From contig CAUEKL010000044.1 in NCBI GenBank assembly GCA_959018215.1, positions 1 through 13,002 on the forward strand: DNA of 13,002 nt. Reading direction: 5' to 3'. Position 1 is the first letter of the stretch, and each line of letters begins with the position of its first letter. A program made the translations under genes and the position numbers. Below, one piece after another: positions 12,289 through 13,002 of this stretch. The stretch is from an uncultured Gemmiger sp. Lineage in GTDB: Bacteria; Bacillota; Clostridia; Oscillospirales; Ruminococcaceae. Below the pieces are notes generated by a model. It searched no databases. It had not been told where the DNA came from and saw only the letters and a program-made list of their open reading frames with translations.

Positions 12289-13002
12289 ATGGAAACGAAT
12301 ATCCGCCGCCGCCAGCGTCAGAACGTGGGGGCAGCCTTCGGGCTGTCCCTCTTGCTGGTGCTGGGGGCGTATTTTCTGCTGGGCTTTGCGCCTTTCGGGG
12401 ATGACACCATCCTCACCGGCGACCTCAACGGCCTGTATGTGAACTACATCACCGATATGTGGCGCCGTGTGCGCGAAGGCGGCTTCTTTTACAGCTTCGC
12501 CAAGCTGTGCGGGGGCAGCACCCTGGGGCTGTTCGCCTACTACATGAGCAGCCCCTTCAATCTGGCGTATCTCCTCTTCCCCGTGCGGGCCATCCCCTAT
12601 GTGGCCCAGGCCGTCTTTGCGGTGCGGGTGGCCTGCACCGGCGCGGCCTGCTGCTTCTTTCTGCAGCGGCACTACAAAAGCGCTTCCCGCCTGCTGCCGG
12701 TGCTCAGCCTGGGCTACAGCCTGTGTGCCTTCTGCGTGGTGTACAACCAGAATATCATCTGGATGGACGTGGTCCTGCTGGCGCCGCTGGTGCTGTGGGC
12801 GGTGGACGAACTGGTGGACAAGGCCCGCCACTGGCCCCTGACCTTTCTGGTGCTGGCCTGCGTGCTGCTCAACTTCTACACCGCCTGGGAAGTGTGCCTG
12901 TTCACCCTGCCCTACTTTGCCTACCGCTGGTGGGGCACGGAGCACCCCGCCGCCTCCCTGCCCCGGCGGGTGGGACTCTTTGCCGCCTCCGGGGCTTTGG
13001 GG
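12289..13002 (+). CDS. YfhO-family polytopic membrane protein, 3' truncated by window end
   Basis: The frame is open from the ATG at 12289 to the last base, giving 238 N-terminal residues of what is usually an 800+ residue protein. It begins METNIRRRQRQN, then a first membrane segment at about 15-35, an extracytoplasmic loop with DDTILTGDLNGLYVNYITDMWRR-type residues (38-60), GGFFYSFAKLCGGSTLG, SSPFNLAYLLFP (87-98) and further segments near 103-124, 133-150, 155-171 and 183-205. The acidic loop, YS...G and SPFNL features match YfhO, a GT-C-like family. B. subtilis YfhO works with CsbB to decorate lipoteichoic acid. RBS aaaggag (12277-12283) has 5-nt spacing. Placement after the CMP-sugar gene suggests a role in putting a sugar on a surface polymer. 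Confidence 0.85.
   Translation, partial: METNIRRRQRQNVGAAFGLSLLLVLGAYFLLGFAPFGDDTILTGDLNGLYVNYITDMWRRVREGGFFYSFAKLCGGSTLGLFAYYMSSPFNLAYLLFPVRAIPYVAQAVFAVRVACTGAACCFFLQRHYKSASRLLPVLSLGYSLCAFCVVYNQNIIWMDVVLLAPLVLWAVDELVDKARHWPLTFLVLACVLLNFYTAWEVCLFTLPYFAYRWWGTEHPAASLPRRVGLFAASGALG

Overview
The window looks like chromosomal DNA from a high-GC gut Firmicute of the Oscillospiraceae/Ruminococcaceae type (Faecalibacterium, Subdoligranulum or Gemmiger-like). The reasons are G+C-rich coding sequence with strong C/G third positions, AGGAGG-type ribosome binding sites, several TTG starts, sigma-A type promoters, a Firmicute-style 6S RNA, and families common there (DUF1292, DUF2500, YfhO, lipoprotein cyclophilin). 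The assignment is an inference; no 16S or other taxonomic marker is present.

Layout. (1) 1-320: the 3' end of an acidic, proline-rich protein, meeting a minus-strand lipoprotein cyclophilin (423-1205) tail to tail around a strong hairpin. (2) 1250-1951: divergent promoters, a DUF1292 gene, then a structured RNA best read as 6S RNA with its own terminator. (3) 1987-2691: a peroxiredoxin-like protein that has lost its active-site cysteines. (4) 2744-3728: a small, visibly lower-GC module bounded by two hairpins, with an XRE repressor divergent from a zinc-ribbon membrane protein; three ATTTACTA half-sites overlap the promoter between them. (5) 3762 to the end: a long plus-strand operon for a nonulosonic (sialic-acid-like) acid.

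The operon runs: LegC-type aminotransferase, PtmE-type CBS/nucleotidyltransferase, NeuB/LegI synthase, NeuC/LegG hydrolysing 2-epimerase, Gfo/Idh/MocA oxidoreductase 1, a structured 230-bp repeat insertion, DUF2500 membrane protein, Maa/NodL-type acetyltransferase, Gfo/Idh/MocA oxidoreductase 2, NeuA/LegF-type CMP-sugar synthetase, and the start of a YfhO-family polytopic membrane protein. Gaps are 1-29 bp, or an overlap, everywhere except at the insertion. The content resembles the GDP-linked CMP-legionaminic acid pathway of Campylobacter (PtmE, LegC, LegG, LegI, LegF). However, no LegB-type 4,6-dehydratase and no PglD/LegH-type N-acetyltransferase lies in the window, while two oxidoreductases and a different acetyltransferase do. 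The exact sugar product is therefore open.

Most interesting leads: the incomplete or variant nonulosonate pathway; the hairpin-rich element flanked by 23-bp direct repeats that carry the neighbours' stop codon and RBS; the tandem palindromic operator; and the cysteine-less peroxiredoxin-like protein.
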